Below are positions 33,975 through 41,963 of a DNA stretch of 58,510 nucleotides, piece by piece (position 1 is the stretch's first letter; every line of letters begins with the position of its first letter). This DNA comes from Pseudomonas monteilii NBRC 103158 = DSM 14164 (GTDB taxonomy: Bacteria; Pseudomonadota; Gammaproteobacteria; Pseudomonadales; Pseudomonadaceae). The notes under the pieces are model-generated. The model saw only the letters and a program-made list of their open reading frames with translations. It ran no database searches and had not been told where the DNA came from. Position numbers and translations under genes: made by a program. Location: NCBI RefSeq assembly GCF_000730605.1, contig NZ_BBIS01000056.1:1-58510 (forward strand), in the 5' to 3' direction.

Positions 33975-34722
33975 AGTCGCATTTCCCGAGGGCTACCAGT
34001 GCGCGCTGGTGACCGGGGCTACCAGCGGTATCGGCAAGGCCATCGTTCTGGCGCTGCGTGATGCCGGCCTGCAAGTGATTGCCGTGGGGCGCAGCGCTGA
34101 GGCGTTGGCCGAGCTGGCTGGCGAGCCGGGTGTGACCACCTTGCAGGCGGATGTGCGTGATTACGGTTCGCTGGCTGCCGCGCTGGAAGGGCAAGCGGTG
34201 GATGTGCTGGTCAACAACGCGGGCATTCTGTCCACCCGGGCTGCATTCCAGGACATCGACGACGCCGAAATCGACAACATGCTCGACATCAACCTCAAGG
34301 CGCCGTTACACCTGGCGCGCCAGGTGCTGCCAGGTATGGTCGAGCGGGGAAGGGGGCACCTGTTCTTCATTGGCTCCAGTGCTGGCCGAGCGCCGCACCC
34401 GGGCGCAGCGGTGTACGGCGCGTCCAAGGCCGGGGTTAGCCTGTTCTGCGATGCCTTGCGCTGCGACCTGCTGGGCAGTGGCGTACGGGTGACCGAGATA
34501 GCCCCGGGCCGGGTGCAGACCCAGCTGTACAAGACCGCCATGGGCATGCAGGCGGCGGGCAGTGAACTGTATGACGGTTATGAGTCGATCCAGCCGGAAG
34601 ATATCGCCCAGCTATTGCTGGCGGCGCTAAAGATGCCGCGGCAGGTGGATGTCTCGCGGTTGGAAGTGTTCCCCACAGCGCAGGCGGTGGGGGGCGGGCG
34701 GATGGTCAAGACCGCGGGTTGA
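33967..34722 (+). CDS. SDR-family dehydrogenase 2
   Basis: Second short-chain dehydrogenase, 251 aa. The ATG at 33967 lies inside the end of SDR 1, so the two are translationally coupled; a longer frame from 33946 is less likely. Motifs: CALVTGATSGIGKAIVLAL (cofactor loop), NNAGIL, Ser in FIGSSAGRAPHP and the active-site pair in VYGASKAGV. Asp in LQADVRDYGS contacts the adenine. It lacks the typical SDR C-terminal SGG stretch and ends AVGGGRMVKTAG. A REP hairpin follows directly and separates this pair from hyuA. Confidence 0.91.
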   Translation: MPEVAFPEGYQCALVTGATSGIGKAIVLALRDAGLQVIAVGRSAEALAELAGEPGVTTLQADVRDYGSLAAALEGQAVDVLVNNAGILSTRAAFQDIDDAEIDNMLDINLKAPLHLARQVLPGMVERGRGHLFFIGSSAGRAPHPGAAVYGASKAGVSLFCDALRCDLLGSGVRVTEIAPGRVQTQLYKTAMGMQAAGSELYDGYESIQPEDIAQLLLAALKMPRQVDVSRLEVFPTAQAVGGGRMVKTAG

Positions 34723-34737
34723 TCCGACGGTTCTATC

Positions 34738-34787
34738 GCCTGTACCGGCCTCTTCGCGGGCACGCCCGCGAAGAGGCCGGTACAGGC
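34738..34787. repeat. REP hairpin between SDR 2 and hyuA
   Basis: Perfect 23-bp arms (34738-34760 and 34765-34787) with a CACG loop. Because a fresh promoter/operator follows at 34813, this repeat divides the cluster into two transcription units. Confidence 0.9.
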
Positions 34788-34812
34788 AATGCAGATTTGA
34801 GTAAATAGGTGC

Positions 34813-34845
34813 TTGACCACATGTAAGACAACATATAACTTACAT
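34813..34845 (+). promoter_or_regulatory. Promoter and TetR-type operator, copy 2
   Basis: TTGACC (34813-34818) precedes an interrupted palindrome ATGTAAG (34821-34827) and CTTACAT (34839-34845), 25 bp overall, the same width and offset as the copy at 33175-33199. A -10-like TATAAC (34834-34839) or TAACTT (34836-34841) lies inside it, so a bound repressor would cover the promoter. Confidence 0.75.
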
Positions 34846-34893
34846 CAAGACTGCTTCAGCCGGTCGAGACAACTACAAAGCATTGCAGGGGAT

Positions 34894-36975
34894 ATGACGA
34901 TGACTGCGACATCATGCCGGGTCGGCGTGGACATAGGCGGCACCTTCACCGATATCGCGCTGGACGTGAATGGCGTGCTGCATTCGACCAAGATCCTGAC
35001 CGACTACGAGCTGCCTGAACGGGCCATCCTCACCGGCGTGCGCCAGGTGGTGGAGCAGGCGGGCCTGGCCCTGTCGGACATCGACCAGTTGATCCATGGC
35101 ACCACCTTGGCCACCAACGCCCTGATCGAGCGCCGTGGCGCGCGCACCGCCTTCATCACTACCGAAGGCTTCCGGGACACACTGGAAATGCGCACCGAAA
35201 ATCGTTTCGAGCAGTACGACATCAACATCGCCTTGCCGCCGCCACTGATCGATCGTGAACACCGCTACACCCTGCGTGAGCGCCTGAATGTCAAAGGCCA
35301 GGTGCTGATCGCCCCTGCGCAGGCCGAGATCGATGCCCTGGTCGAGCGCATTGCCGAAGGCAACTACGAAAGCGTGGCCATTGGCTTCATTCACAGCTAC
35401 GTCAACGGTGCTCACGAACGCCAGTTGCGCGATGCCCTGCAGGCGCGACTGCCGCAGTTGTCGATTTCCATTTCCAGCGAAGTCTCGCCGCAGATGCGTG
35501 AGTTCGAGCGCTTCAACACCGTGTGTGCCAATGCTTACGTCAAACCGCTGATCAAGTCTTACCTGGACCGCCTGGTGGTGACCCTCAAACAGGAAGGCGC
35601 CCATTGCCCGGTGTTCATGATTCACTCCGGTGGTGGCATCATCTCGGTGCAAAGCGCCGCTGAGTTCCCGGTCCGTCTGGTGGAGTCCGGCCCGGCTGGT
35701 GGCGCCATCTTTGCGGCCGACATCGCCCGCCGCTACCAGCTGGAGAACGTGCTGTCGTTCGACATGGGTGGCACCACGGCGAAAATCTGCCTGATCGACG
35801 ACCAGGTACCGAAAACCGCGAAAACCTTCGAGGTTGCCCGTACCTACCGCTTCAAGAAGGGCAGCGGCATGCCGATTTCCATCCCGGTGGTGGAAATGGT
35901 CGAAATCGGTGCTGGCGGCGGCTCCATCGCCAGCATCGACAGCATGCGCCAGATCCGCGTGGGCCCGCACAGTGCGGCCTCCGAGCCTGGCCCGGCCTGT
36001 TACGGCCGTGGTGGCCTGGAGCCGACCATCACCGACGCCAACCTGCTGCTCGGCCGCCTGGATGCAGACAACTTCGCCGGTGGCGCGCTGCGTTTGTCCA
36101 CCGACAACGCGGCCAACGCCATGGCCCGGGTCATCGGCCAGCCGTTGGGCATGCAGGCCGTCACCGCAGCGTTTGGCGTGTGCGAAGTGGTTGACGAGAA
36201 CATGGCCAACGCCGGCCGTGTGCATGCGGTGGAAAGCGGCAAGGACATTGCCGACTACACCATGATCACCTTTGGCGGTGGCGGCCCGCTGCACGCTGCA
36301 CGGCTGTGCGAGAAGATGGGTGTGGCACGCTTTATCGTCCCGGCGGGTGCTGGCGTGGGCTCGGCGATCGGCTTCCTGCGTGCGCCATTCGGTTACGAGG
36401 CCGTACGCAGTGCGTTCGTACGCTTGTCCGAGTTCGAGGCCGCGCAGGTCAATGACCTGATCGACGAGATGAAAGCCGAATCGCTGGGCTTTCTCCGCCA
36501 GGGCATGCCGATCGGTGAGCCGGAAATGGACTGCACCGCGTTCATGCGTTATGTGGGCCAGGGCTGGGAAATCCCGGTTGCCTTGCCATTCAAAGCCTTC
36601 AGCGCTGCCGACACGCTAGAGTTCAAGGCCCGTTTCGAAGCAGCCTACACCCGCTTCTTTGGCCGCCCCATCGAAGGGCCGGACATCGAGATCGTCAGCT
36701 GGTCGGTCAAGGCCAGTTCGCCCCTGCCACCCGTCACGCAGATTGAGGAAGTGGGCGCCGCCTACCGCGCCCATGAAATTTCCCGCCGCCAGGTGTTCGA
36801 CGTGGCCGCCGGTGGTTTTGTCGAAGCCGGCATCCACCCACGCGAAGAGCTGCAAGTCGGTGCCCGTGTCGACGGCCCGGCGGTCATCGTCGAGCGCGAA
36901 ACCTCGACCTTCGTCACCTCCAATTTCACCGCCACGGTCCAGCCAGACGGCTGCCTGCTGGTCGTGCGCCGCTAA
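34894..36975 (+). CDS. HyuA-type hydantoinase/oxoprolinase subunit
   Basis: ATP-dependent amidohydrolase or carboxylase subunit of the N-methylhydantoinase A / acetone carboxylase beta family, 693 aa from the ATG at 34894 (the ATG at 34900 is equally possible; GCAGGGG upstream). Actin-like ATPase signatures: VGVDIGGTFTDIALD near the N-terminus, IHGTTLATNALIERRG, and LSFDMGGTTAKICLIDD. Further blocks are VEIGAGGGSIASID, GPACYGRGGLEPTITDANLLLGRL and FGGGGPLHAARLCE. It needs its partner HyuB, encoded 24 bp downstream. Family members hydrolyse hydantoins, 5-oxoproline or caprolactam, or carboxylate ketones; sequence alone does not decide here. Confidence 0.93.
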   Translation: MTMTATSCRVGVDIGGTFTDIALDVNGVLHSTKILTDYELPERAILTGVRQVVEQAGLALSDIDQLIHGTTLATNALIERRGARTAFITTEGFRDTLEMRTENRFEQYDINIALPPPLIDREHRYTLRERLNVKGQVLIAPAQAEIDALVERIAEGNYESVAIGFIHSYVNGAHERQLRDALQARLPQLSISISSEVSPQMREFERFNTVCANAYVKPLIKSYLDRLVVTLKQEGAHCPVFMIHSGGGIISVQSAAEFPVRLVESGPAGGAIFAADIARRYQLENVLSFDMGGTTAKICLIDDQVPKTAKTFEVARTYRFKKGSGMPISIPVVEMVEIGAGGGSIASIDSMRQIRVGPHSAASEPGPACYGRGGLEPTITDANLLLGRLDADNFAGGALRLSTDNAANAMARVIGQPLGMQAVTAAFGVCEVVDENMANAGRVHAVESGKDIADYTMITFGGGGPLHAARLCEKMGVARFIVPAGAGVGSAIGFLRAPFGYEAVRSAFVRLSEFEAAQVNDLIDEMKAESLGFLRQGMPIGEPEMDCTAFMRYVGQGWEIPVALPFKAFSAADTLEFKARFEAAYTRFFGRPIEGPDIEIVSWSVKASSPLPPVTQIEEVGAAYRAHEISRRQVFDVAAGGFVEAGIHPREELQVGARVDGPAVIVERETSTFVTSNFTATVQPDGCLLVVRR

Positions 36976-36999
36976 CGCCTGAATTCGGAAGCCAGAACC

Positions 37000-38664
37000 A
37001 TGAGCGATACGTTGATCGACATTCAAATGCAGGTGATGTGGAACCGCCTGGTCTCGGTGGTCGAAGAGCAGGCCCTGACCCTGATTCGCACGGCCTTCTC
37101 CACCAGTGTGCGCGAAGCCGGCGACCTGTCCGCCGGGGTGTTCGACCGCGCCGGCAACATGCTGGCCCAGGCTGTCACCGGCACCCCTGGCCATGTGAAC
37201 ACCATGGCCGAGGCGGTGGTGCACTTCATCAATGACATCGGCGAGGACAACATTTTCGAAGGCGATGTCTACGTGACCAACGACCCGTGGAAGGGCACTG
37301 GCCACCTGCACGACATCACCATCGTTTCGCCATCCTTCTACAAGGGCAAGCTGATCGGCTATTTCGCCAGTACTGCCCACGTGGTCGATATCGGTGGCCG
37401 GGGCTTCGGCCCCGATGCCCGCGAAGTGTACGAAGAAGGCCTGTTCATCCCGATCATGAAGTTGTTCGAGCGCGGCAAGGTCAACCGCGACCTGATCAAC
37501 ATCCTGCGCAACAACGTGCGTGAGAACGACCGGGTAGTGGGCGACTTCTATGCGTTGGCGGCGTGCAACGAAACTGGCCACAAGCGCCTGCTGGACATGC
37601 TCGAAGAGTTCAAGCTGGACGACCTGGAGCACATCGGCGGGTTCATCCTCGAACACAGCCGTCGCGCTACCCTGGAGTGCTTCAAGTCGCTGCCCCACGG
37701 CACCTACAGCAACAGCATGACCCTCGACGGCTACGATGTGCCGGTAACCCTGGCGGTCACCATCACTGTTGGCCCCGACGGTATCAAGAGCGACTTTACC
37801 GGCACTTCGGGCATGAGCCAGTTCGGCATCAACGTGCCGCTGGGCTACGCCAAGGCTTATGCCTGCTATGGCCTCAAGTGCATCGTCGCACCGGAAATCC
37901 CGAACAACACCGCTTCGCTGGCGCCCTTCGACGTCACCGCGCCTGAAGGCTGCATCCTCAATGCCAAGCACCCGGCGCCGGTGTCGGTGCGCCATGTGCT
38001 GGGCCATTTCGTGCCCGACCTGGTGCTCGGCGCGCTGCATAAGTGCCTGCCAGGCAAAGTGCCGGCCGAGGGTGCCAGCGCCCTGTGGAACCTGCACCTG
38101 AGCGTGCGTCCGCTGGAGAGCAACCCCAACGGCCGCAATGCCGAGATGCTGATGTTCAACAGCGGCGGCATGGGTGCCCGCTCGGCGATGGATGGCCTGA
38201 GCGCCACGGCGTTCCCCAGCGGCGTACACACCATGCCGGTGGAAGCCACCGAACACGCCGGCCCGGTCGTGGTATGGCGCAAAGAACTGCGTGAAGGCTC
38301 CGGCGGTGCTGGCCAGTTGCGCGGTGGCCTGGGCCAGGAAATCGAAGTGTCGGCCGCCGAAGGCTACAGCTTGCGCTTCAGTGCCATGTTCGACCGTATC
38401 CAGTACCCGGCTCGCGGCCTGGAGGGTGGCAAGGAGGGCGCCCAAGGCTTCGTTGGCCTGGATGACGGCAGCGTGCTGCGCGGCAAAGGCCAGCAATTCG
38501 TACCCGCTGAGCGCCGCCTGGTGCTGCGCCTGCCCGGTGGCGGTGGTTATGGCGACCCGCGCCAGCGCGACCGCAAGCAGGTTGAGCGCGATGTACGTGC
38601 CGGTTACATCAGCGCCGAACAGGCACGTAACGACTACGGCTTTGACGCCGCTCAGGAGCGCTAG
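37000..38664 (+). CDS. HyuB-type hydantoinase/oxoprolinase subunit
   Basis: Partner of HyuA, 554 aa, of the hydantoinase B/oxoprolinase fold. Characteristic stretches are MQVMWNRLVSVVEEQALTLIRTAFSTSVREAGDLSAGVFDRAGNMLAQA, DVYVTNDPWKGTGHLHDITIVSPSF, YFASTAHVVDIGG and the glycine-rich end LRLPGGGGYGDPRQRD. In this family these regions bind metal and substrate. Length is normal for the hydantoinase or caprolactamase type, and shorter than acetone carboxylase alpha. It is followed after 3 bp by the aminotransferase gene. Confidence 0.93.
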   Translation: MSDTLIDIQMQVMWNRLVSVVEEQALTLIRTAFSTSVREAGDLSAGVFDRAGNMLAQAVTGTPGHVNTMAEAVVHFINDIGEDNIFEGDVYVTNDPWKGTGHLHDITIVSPSFYKGKLIGYFASTAHVVDIGGRGFGPDAREVYEEGLFIPIMKLFERGKVNRDLINILRNNVRENDRVVGDFYALAACNETGHKRLLDMLEEFKLDDLEHIGGFILEHSRRATLECFKSLPHGTYSNSMTLDGYDVPVTLAVTITVGPDGIKSDFTGTSGMSQFGINVPLGYAKAYACYGLKCIVAPEIPNNTASLAPFDVTAPEGCILNAKHPAPVSVRHVLGHFVPDLVLGALHKCLPGKVPAEGASALWNLHLSVRPLESNPNGRNAEMLMFNSGGMGARSAMDGLSATAFPSGVHTMPVEATEHAGPVVVWRKELREGSGGAGQLRGGLGQEIEVSAAEGYSLRFSAMFDRIQYPARGLEGGKEGAQGFVGLDDGSVLRGKGQQFVPAERRLVLRLPGGGGYGDPRQRDRKQVERDVRAGYISAEQARNDYGFDAAQER

Positions 38665-38667
38665 AGG

Positions 38668-39876
38668 ATGGACGTGCAAAGCAGCCGCGTGCGCGCGGTA
38701 AAAAGCTCGCCAAGCATGGCCGTGTCGGTACTGGCCAAGCAGATGCTGGCCAAGGGCGAACCGGTCATCAACCTGGCACTCGGCGAGCCGGATTACAACG
38801 TACCGGCCCACGTGATCGAAGCCGCCCACCAGGCGATGCTTGCGGGTAACAACCACTACACCGGGCCCAACGGTCTGAAGGTGTTGCGCCAGGCCATCGT
38901 CGACAAGTTTGCCCGGGAAAACGACCTGGTCTACGGCCTGGACGAAATCTGCGTAGGCAACGGTGCCAAGCAGCTGTTGTTCAACGCCTTTCTGGCCACG
39001 CTCGAACCTGGCGACGAGGTCATCACCCCGGCGCCGTACTGGGTGTCGTACACCGACATGGCCATGCTCAACGACGGTGTGCCCAAGGTTATCCCTTGCG
39101 GCGCCGAGCAGGGGTTCAAGCTCAAGCCCGAGCAGCTGGAAGCGGCCATTACCCCGCGCACACGCTGGGTGATGCTCAACTCGCCGAACAACCCGAGCGG
39201 GGCGATCTTCACCCGTGAAGAGTTCGCCGCGTTGGGCAAGGTGCTGGCGCGCCACCCGAACGTGCTGATCATCTCCGACGAGATCTACGAGCACATCGTG
39301 CTGGGCGATCAGCCGTTCGTGTCGTTCGTCACTGCTTGCCCGCAACTGCGTGAGCGCACCTTGCTGATCAACGGCGTGTCCAAGGCGTATGCCATGACCG
39401 GCTACCGCCTGGGTTACGCCGCCGGGCCGAAAGACCTGGTCGTGGCCATGAACAAGACCCAGTCACAGACCACCACCTGCCCGTCGAGCATTTCGCAGCT
39501 GGCCGCCGTGGCGGCGCTGAACGGGCCGCAGGACTTCGTGCGGGAGGCCAACCGTGAATACCAGGCGCGTGGCGCGCTGGTGGTGCAAGGCTTGGCGCAG
39601 ATCCCGGGCTTGCAGCTGCAGCTGCAGATGCCGCAGGGCGCGTTCTATGCCTTCCCCGAGGTCAGTGCCTTCATCGGCAAGCGCACCCCGGATGGCCAGG
39701 TCATTGGCAATGACGCCGACCTGTCGGCCTACCTGTTGCGTGTCGGCAAAGTCGCGACCGTGCCGGGCTCGGCGTTTGGCCTGGAGCCCTACATTCGTCT
39801 GTCGTTCGCCACGTCGCGGCAGGAACTGGAACAAGCCCTGGGGCAGTTGCGCGACGCGTTCGCGGCGCTGTCCTGA
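38668..39876 (+). CDS. PLP-dependent class I aminotransferase
   Basis: Fold-type I aminotransferase of 402 aa, closest in pattern to the I-gamma aspartate/prephenate aminotransferases. Conserved: INLALGEPDYNVPAHV, NNHYTGPNGLKVLRQAI, NSPNNPSGAIFTREE, DEIYEHIV and the Schiff-base lysine in INGVSKAYAMTGYRLGYAAGP, with RLSFATS near the C-terminus supplying the carboxylate-binding Arg. AGGAG lies 9 nt before the ATG, overlapping the end of hyuB. In this context it probably transaminates the amino acid released by the hydantoinase or, in reverse, an oxo acid. The actual substrate is unknown. Confidence 0.92.
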   Translation: MDVQSSRVRAVKSSPSMAVSVLAKQMLAKGEPVINLALGEPDYNVPAHVIEAAHQAMLAGNNHYTGPNGLKVLRQAIVDKFARENDLVYGLDEICVGNGAKQLLFNAFLATLEPGDEVITPAPYWVSYTDMAMLNDGVPKVIPCGAEQGFKLKPEQLEAAITPRTRWVMLNSPNNPSGAIFTREEFAALGKVLARHPNVLIISDEIYEHIVLGDQPFVSFVTACPQLRERTLLINGVSKAYAMTGYRLGYAAGPKDLVVAMNKTQSQTTTCPSSISQLAAVAALNGPQDFVREANREYQARGALVVQGLAQIPGLQLQLQMPQGAFYAFPEVSAFIGKRTPDGQVIGNDADLSAYLLRVGKVATVPGSAFGLEPYIRLSFATSRQELEQALGQLRDAFAALS

Positions 39877-39901
39877 GCCCATCAAGCAATCGAGGTAACA
39901 C

Positions 39902-40714
39902 ATGAGCAAGCCTTTCAAACGCCTGCTGATCACCGGCGCCGCCGGGCGCCTGGGCAGCGTGCTGCGCAAGCACCTGGCCGCCTTCGCCGACGAGTTGCGC
40001 CTGACCGACATCGCCGACATGGGCCACGCTGCGCCCCATGAACAGTTGGTGCGCTGCGACCTGGCCAACTTCAACGATGTGCTGCCGCTGCCCGAAGGGG
40101 TTGACGCCATCGTGCATGCCGGTGGCGTACCGGTGGAGGACACCTTCGAGAAAATCCTCAACGGCAACATCGTCGGCACCTACAACATTTACGAAGCCGC
40201 GCGGCGCAACGGTGTGAAGCGTGTGGTGTACACCAGCTCCAACCACGCCATCGGCTTCTATGACCGCACCGAGACCATCGATGCCACCGCCGCGCATCGC
40301 CCCGACAGCCTGTATGGCGTCAGCAAGTGCTTTGCCGAAGACCTGGGCCGCTACTACTGGGACAAGTTCGCCATCGAGTCGGTCAACCTGCGCATCGGCT
40401 CGTCGTTCCCCGAGCCGCTGGACCGGCGCATGCTCGCCACCTGGCTATCGTTCGACGACTTCGCCCAGCTCACCGAGCGCTCACTGTTGGCGCCACGGGT
40501 CGGACACATGATCGTCTATGGCATGTCGGCCAACCGCGAAAGCCTGTGGGACAACCGCCTGGCCTCATCGATCGGCTATGTGCCCAAGGACAGCGCCGAC
40601 GACTACCGCGACAAGGTCCTGGCCAAGCACCCGCCACTGCACCCGAATGAACCCGCTGCACGCTACCACGGCGGCAACTTCGCCGGCGCCGGCCATTTCG
40701 AAGACCCGAAGTAA
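39902..40714 (+). CDS. NAD-dependent epimerase/dehydratase, uronate dehydrogenase-like
   Basis: Extended-SDR protein of 270 aa. Features: LLITGAAGRLGSVLRKHL cofactor loop, D in LRLTDIADMG, Asp in RCDLANFNDV, HAGGVPVEDTFEKILNGNIVGTYNIYEAARRNGVKRVVYTSSNHAIGFY, and the active-site pair in SLYGVSKCFAED. These match uronate dehydrogenase (Udh), which oxidises galacturonate or glucuronate to the aldarolactone, both in length and in the SSNHAIGFY segment. No uronate pathway gene accompanies it, so a different hydroxy substrate is likely in this cluster. GAGGT lies upstream of the ATG. Confidence 0.88.
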   Translation: MSKPFKRLLITGAAGRLGSVLRKHLAAFADELRLTDIADMGHAAPHEQLVRCDLANFNDVLPLPEGVDAIVHAGGVPVEDTFEKILNGNIVGTYNIYEAARRNGVKRVVYTSSNHAIGFYDRTETIDATAAHRPDSLYGVSKCFAEDLGRYYWDKFAIESVNLRIGSSFPEPLDRRMLATWLSFDDFAQLTERSLLAPRVGHMIVYGMSANRESLWDNRLASSIGYVPKDSADDYRDKVLAKHPPLHPNEPAARYHGGNFAGAGHFEDPK

Positions 40715-40741
40715 CGCCCACATCAGAAGAGAGCTAATTCC

Positions 40742-41938
40742 ATGGCTTCCACCGCTAAACAACAAAATTACGATGTGGTGATCGTCGGCGGCGCGGTCAA
40801 CGGCAGCGCCACCGCCTACTTCCTGGCCAACAACCCGGACTTCAAGGGGGCGGTGCTGGTCATCGAGCGCGACTGGACCTACAACAAGTCGGCCACCGCG
40901 TTGTCCAGCAGTTCGATCCGTCAGCAGTTTTCCAACCCGATCAACATTGAAATCTCCAGGTTCGGCGCCGAATTCGTGCGCAACTTCCCCGACGTGATGG
41001 AAGTGGATGGCGACCGCCCGGATCTGGCCTTTCACGAGAATGGCTACCTGTTCCTTGGCGACGACAAGGGCTATGAAGTGCTGCGCCGCCTGCACGATAC
41101 CCAGGTGTCTCACGGCGCGGATGTGCACCTGCTCGACCCCGAGCAGCTCCAGCGCAAGTTTCCCTGGGTGAACATCGACCGCCTCGCTGGCGCCAGTTAT
41201 GGCCAGAGTGGAGAAGGCTGGTTCGACAGCCTTGGCATGCTCAACGGCTTCCGCCGCAAGGCGCGTTCCATGGGCATCGAGTACATCGAGAACGAGGTGG
41301 CGGGTATCCAGCGCGAAGGTGATCGCATTACCGGCGTTCAACTGGCCAGCGGCGAGCGTATCGGCTGCGGCCTGTTGGTGAACTGTGCCGGTACTCGCGG
41401 CACCAAGGTCGCGCGCATGGCGGGCCTGGATATTCCGGTCGAGCCACGGCGCCGCTCGCTGTTCGTGTTCGACTGCCGTACCCCGCTGGAAGGCACCGTG
41501 CCACTGACCATCGACCCGACCGGGGTGTTCTTCCGCCCCGAAGGCAAGTTCTACCTGGGCGGCACCTACCCCAAAAACGACCCGAAAGTGGACTTTGAAG
41601 ACTTCGACGTGTTGCACGAGGAGTTTGACGAAGAGGTGTGGCCGATTCTTGCCGAGCGGGTGCCCGCGTTCGAGGGCATCAAAGTGGTCAACTATTGGGC
41701 CGGGCACTACGACTTCTGTGTGCTCGACCACAACGCCATCGTGGGCCCGCATAACGAAGTGAGCAACTTCCTGTTCTGCAACGGCTTCAGCGGGCACGGC
41801 CTGCAGCAGGCACCGGCCATTGGCCGCGGGCTGTCCGAGCTTATCACCTATGGCGGCTACCGCTCGCTCGACCTGGGCGCGCTGAGCTACCAGCGGGTGA
41901 TCGACAACAAGCCGTTCCTGGAAGACTCGGTTATCTGA
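40742..41938 (+). CDS. FAD-dependent oxidoreductase (DadA/DAO family)
   Basis: D-amino-acid-oxidase-fold flavoprotein of 398 aa. N-terminal dinucleotide loop: YDVVIVGGAVNGSATAYFLANNPDFKGAVLVIERD (Glu contacting the ribose). Middle: SSSIRQQFSNPINIEISRFGAEF, GLLVNCAGTRGTKVARMAGLDIPVEPRRR. C-terminal flavin-contact block: ALDHNAIVGPHNEVSNFLFCNGFSGHGLQQAPAIGRGLSELI-like. The pattern resembles sarcosine/dimethylglycine-type or hydroxyglutarate-type oxidoreductases. It probably oxidises a secondary amine, amino acid or hydroxy acid intermediate. It is 27 bp after the epimerase gene and 25 bp before the ThDP enzyme. Confidence 0.92.
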   Translation: MASTAKQQNYDVVIVGGAVNGSATAYFLANNPDFKGAVLVIERDWTYNKSATALSSSSIRQQFSNPINIEISRFGAEFVRNFPDVMEVDGDRPDLAFHENGYLFLGDDKGYEVLRRLHDTQVSHGADVHLLDPEQLQRKFPWVNIDRLAGASYGQSGEGWFDSLGMLNGFRRKARSMGIEYIENEVAGIQREGDRITGVQLASGERIGCGLLVNCAGTRGTKVARMAGLDIPVEPRRRSLFVFDCRTPLEGTVPLTIDPTGVFFRPEGKFYLGGTYPKNDPKVDFEDFDVLHEEFDEEVWPILAERVPAFEGIKVVNYWAGHYDFCVLDHNAIVGPHNEVSNFLFCNGFSGHGLQQAPAIGRGLSELITYGGYRSLDLGALSYQRVIDNKPFLEDSVI

Positions 41939-41963
41939 CCGCAGCGCCTGAGGGAGAACAACA

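Noticed and set aside
14463..34787. The repeated hairpins considered as a CRISPR array or transposon ends
   Set aside because: The copies are thousands of bases apart, internally palindromic and at gene ends. There are no spacers and no transposase, so they are REP elements.
34912..36294. A 460-codon minus-strand frame
   Set aside because: It lies entirely antisense to the well-conserved hyuA gene and shows no recognisable motifs.
36616..39345. A 909-codon open frame on the minus strand
   Set aside because: It is antisense to hyuA, hyuB and the aminotransferase. Its His/Gln/Val/Asp-rich composition is what the complement of GC-rich codons gives. No domain or ribosome-binding site is visible.
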